Source of the DNA: Flabesymbios commensalis
Taxonomy: Eukaryota; Annelida; Polychaeta; Terebellida; Flabelligeridae
Assembly: GCA_964017125.1 (NCBI GenBank)
Contig: OZ024911.1
Location: 42,533,339-42,597,338, forward strand
Length of the DNA: 64,000 nucleotides
Direction: 5' to 3'
Shown here: piece by piece, positions 61,824-64,000 of the stretch
How positions within the stretch are numbered: the first letter of the stretch is position 1
Layout of the letters: each line of letters starts with the position of its first letter
Made by a program: the position numbers and the translations under genes
Notes under the pieces: model-generated
Databases searched by the model: none
What the model was told of the DNA's origin: nothing
What the model saw: the letters and a program-made list of their open reading frames with translations, nothing else

Positions 61824-61909
61824 TACACCTGTTCTACTTCGGTGGATATGAGCTTGTGTCATCTTTCCTACAGCAAGGCTAGTCTCGTTTTTGCTGGGTA
61901 AACAATAAG

Positions 61910-62017
61910 CCCAACAAAGGCAAAACGTTGGTCCAGTGTAAGTTTGAAGTTGGGCCAGCGTCGCAGACGGTGAACCAGCATTAAATCAACACTGGACCAG
62001 CGTTTCGTGCTTGCTGG
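61910..62017. mobile_element. Family A1 palindromic MITE
   Basis: CCCAACAAAGGCAAAACGTT and CGTTTCGTGCTTGCTGG are the ends. GGTCCAGTGT and ACACTGGACC are private and matched between arms. Confidence 0.88.
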
Positions 62018-62060
62018 CAGTTGATGTCACAAGTGTTATTCACGCGCCAACCAGTTACCC

Positions 62061-62155
62061 TGCTGACACGACACATCAACCCAATGCTGGATTAATGTTG
62101 GCTCAATGTCAACGATGCTTGCCCAACAATAAATAATGTCGGCGACTCGTTGTAA
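62061..62155. mobile_element. Family A1 hairpin, diverged
   Basis: CTGCTGACACGACACATCAA opens it, with CCAATGCTGGATTAATGTTG and GCCCAACAATAAATAATG as partial arms. Confidence 0.55.
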
Positions 62156-62790
62156 AGGACTAATCATCAGCATTGTGTGACACTCATGTTATTATCGTGA
62201 TTACGGTGCTGTTATCTTGCGTGACAACCCGAAAACAGACGCTGGAAATCAAGACAGCACTATTGTCTTAGATGACAGGTGAAAAATACATGTTAATGTA
62301 TTAGTAGATTACGCTGGAACAAAATCATATTCTCTGCCCGGTTGATTTTTCCTTCCCTTATAACATGGAAAACTGACACCGGCTAGAATCGGTATAATTG
62401 AATTTGTCACCTTTAATTGTATTATTTGTCCGTGGTTGCGAGCAAAACATTTAAAGGGAAAATGATAAAATAATTATTTCAGCATTTCTCTGAGTATGCC
62501 ACATTGTAAAGGAATGAACCAAATAATAAACAGCGATATTATTTAAACATACCTTGGTAAGCTTATTTCATTATATTATTATTTATTTTTGCTTAAAAAT
62601 AATACACAATGAAATATCCAATGTGCGAGAAGACGATGTATAATTACAATTTAAATGACTTGCTGTTTATAATAATGTTTATAATAATTTCTTCTTTCTT
62701 CTTCTATTCTGTCAATGTCTAGCAATATATCGCCGACAAGGTCAAATTGCCTTTAAATTATTTATTGATAATGAAAGTAATGGACCTTAA

Positions 62791-63515
62791 CTCATAGCAG
62801 TCTAAGTCCGAGCCCAGCTCGGACCTGGAATTTATGACGCTGCAGTCTAGGTCCGAGCCCAGCTCGGACCTAGCAACAATGCTTAGACATCCACTAGATG
62901 ACATCACTTGCGCAACTATGAACACAACATGGGGAACCTAGACCATAAAGGGTTGATTTATCTGCGGCACAACCGTTTCTGAACTAAAAATAAAACTCCA
63001 GGTTCAGCTGAATACGAGGATTTCGGTATTTTAGAGATGAAATGGGAATGTCATCTCAAAATATGAAATATGATATGCCCCTCAGGGAATTCAGAAAGAT
63101 TACTATAACCCATGATAATACATTATTTACGCTATTAATTTGTGTGCATAGATCTATTGAATGCTTATTCGAACCGTCTGTGATGTATTTCAATATATTT
63201 TATATGAATTGGTATAATGTTGTACTCCTGAATCTCCGTGGATCTCAAAAATAACATTTTTAAACAAAATTTCCAAAAATTTGACTACCTAATTAGCATA
63301 TTCAAAATGGCGGTCGGTTACCATGGCAACATTACATTGGCCAATTAAATGAAGTGGATTCTGGTTATATATTGTATGTCTGTTCCTGTGGTGTATGGGA
63401 AAAACATATGCCATGATTCTAAATTTCTATTTGGAGTATCAGAATATGTCTCAAAATTACAAAAATGGCCAGACCACACAGACGTCCAATGTCAAAACGG
63501 CCAGACTGCTATGAG
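62791..63515. mobile_element. 725-bp TTAA-flanked TIR element
   Basis: It is flanked by TTAA (62787-62790, 63516-63519). CTCATAGCAGTCT and AGACTGCTATGAG are exact terminal inverted repeats. Just inside the left end are two tandem hairpins, AGGTCCGAGCCCAGCTCGGA-like, at 62800-62826 and 62846-62872. A 70-codon frame inside (63042-63254) has no recognisable domain. It is non-autonomous and differs in termini from the CCCTTT group. Confidence 0.85.
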
Positions 63516-63782
63516 TTAATATTGTCTCAATATCAGCTCAATGTGGAGCAAATAGTCATTATACACCAAGCATTAGCCTGAGCCATCCATCCGTTGTTTG
63601 GAAGGGCATTTTTCTGAATTGGACGGACAAAAAAATAGCAAAACCTGTTTTTGTGTTTCTGTTTTTTGTCGAGTTATCAAAACTTGCGTAATGAACCGAA
63701 CCTAACGCTGCACAAAATGTTATATCACTGACTTCTCAACAGATGCCACCAATCAAATGAAGTTTCGAAAAAAAGTATCATT

Positions 63783-63878
63783 CCAGCAAACACAAAACAT
63801 TTGTATGACATTTATACAATGTTGGACCAACGTCGAAGACGTTGTATAAATGTAATACAAATGTTTTGTGTTTGCTGG
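63783..63878. mobile_element. Family A2 palindromic MITE, 96 bp
   Basis: CCAGCAAACACAAAACATTT and AAATGTTTTGTGTTTGCTGG are exact complements. Both arms have TTTATACAA, as in the copy at 55826. The right arm lacks part of the centre. Confidence 0.9.
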
Positions 63879-64000
63879 AATTCATGATGGTAGCGGTCGT
63901 GCAGCTTCTTTCAGTCTCCACCAAATAAATTTGAGCTCCTTGTTTTGTTTTCCTGGATAACCACCTTAAATTGCGGCAGTGTACGGTTTCATGTGAATGT

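Larger units (their letters stand above)
48739..64000. other. Region upstream of the first visible TBC1D30 exon
   Basis: The missing 5' coding exon should lie here or beyond 64000. No frame resembling the vertebrate N-terminus (basic, KR-rich, ending EPG before VDxKxKF) was recognised. Repeats are listed separately. Nothing was recognised in about 49500-50240, 50880-51340, 51660-52230, 56360-57100, 58090-58450 and 60680-61240. Confidence 0.6.

Noticed and set aside
63042-63254. 70-codon frame inside the 725-bp TTAA element
   Set aside because: No transposase motif, and much of the composition is low-complexity aromatic and hydrophobic. The element looks non-autonomous.

Overview
The window is animal nuclear DNA: AT-rich, with long spliceosomal introns, canonical GT-AG splice sites and dense short non-autonomous transposons. 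It holds parts of two protein genes, both on the minus strand. The octamer TAGGCCTA is over-represented and tRNA-derived SINEs are present. These hint at a marine invertebrate, perhaps an invertebrate deuterostome, but the clade cannot be settled from this sequence. No viral or LTR-type element was recognised. Left part (1-4,014): the 5' two thirds of a mitochondrial carrier (SLC25 superfamily, UCP/ucpB-like) lie in four exons. The initiator ATG is at 4,014 and the gene runs off the left edge. Two of the three expected carrier repeats, with their PX[D/E]XX[K/R] signatures, are inside the window. From 4,015 to 18,086 (14 kb) there is no recognisable gene. This stretch holds hairpin elements, a tRNA-type SINE, a long (ATTG)n microsatellite and a degenerate satellite-like region. 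Middle and right (18,087-48,738 and beyond): nine exons encode an ortholog of TBC1D30, a Rab GTPase-activating protein that in vertebrates acts on Rab8 and restrains ciliogenesis. The exons join in phase into about 893 residues, from just before the TBC domain to the stop codon, and both catalytic TBC motifs are intact. The N-terminal coding exon was not found in the 15 kb upstream (48,739-64,000). One intron is 15.8 kb. The most striking content is the repeat landscape. More than forty short palindromic elements with CCCAGCAAACAC ends (50-118 bp, one of 311 bp) are scattered through the introns and intergenic DNA. A second large group, about 175-245 bp, has CCCTTT-type inverted ends and TTAA target-site duplications, as in piggyBac-like elements. 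One copy is cleanly nested in an older copy, which proves the TTAA duplication. In both groups the two arms of a hairpin match each other better than they match other copies. In the TTAA group an internal stem-loop keeps its shape while its sequence changes on both sides, including a T.G wobble intermediate. Other hairpin families, a TA-flanked element, a 725-bp TTAA element, a two-copy TIR element of about 450-500 bp, SINE copies, a LINE 3' remnant, two large tetranucleotide microsatellites and several small tandem repeats complete the window.
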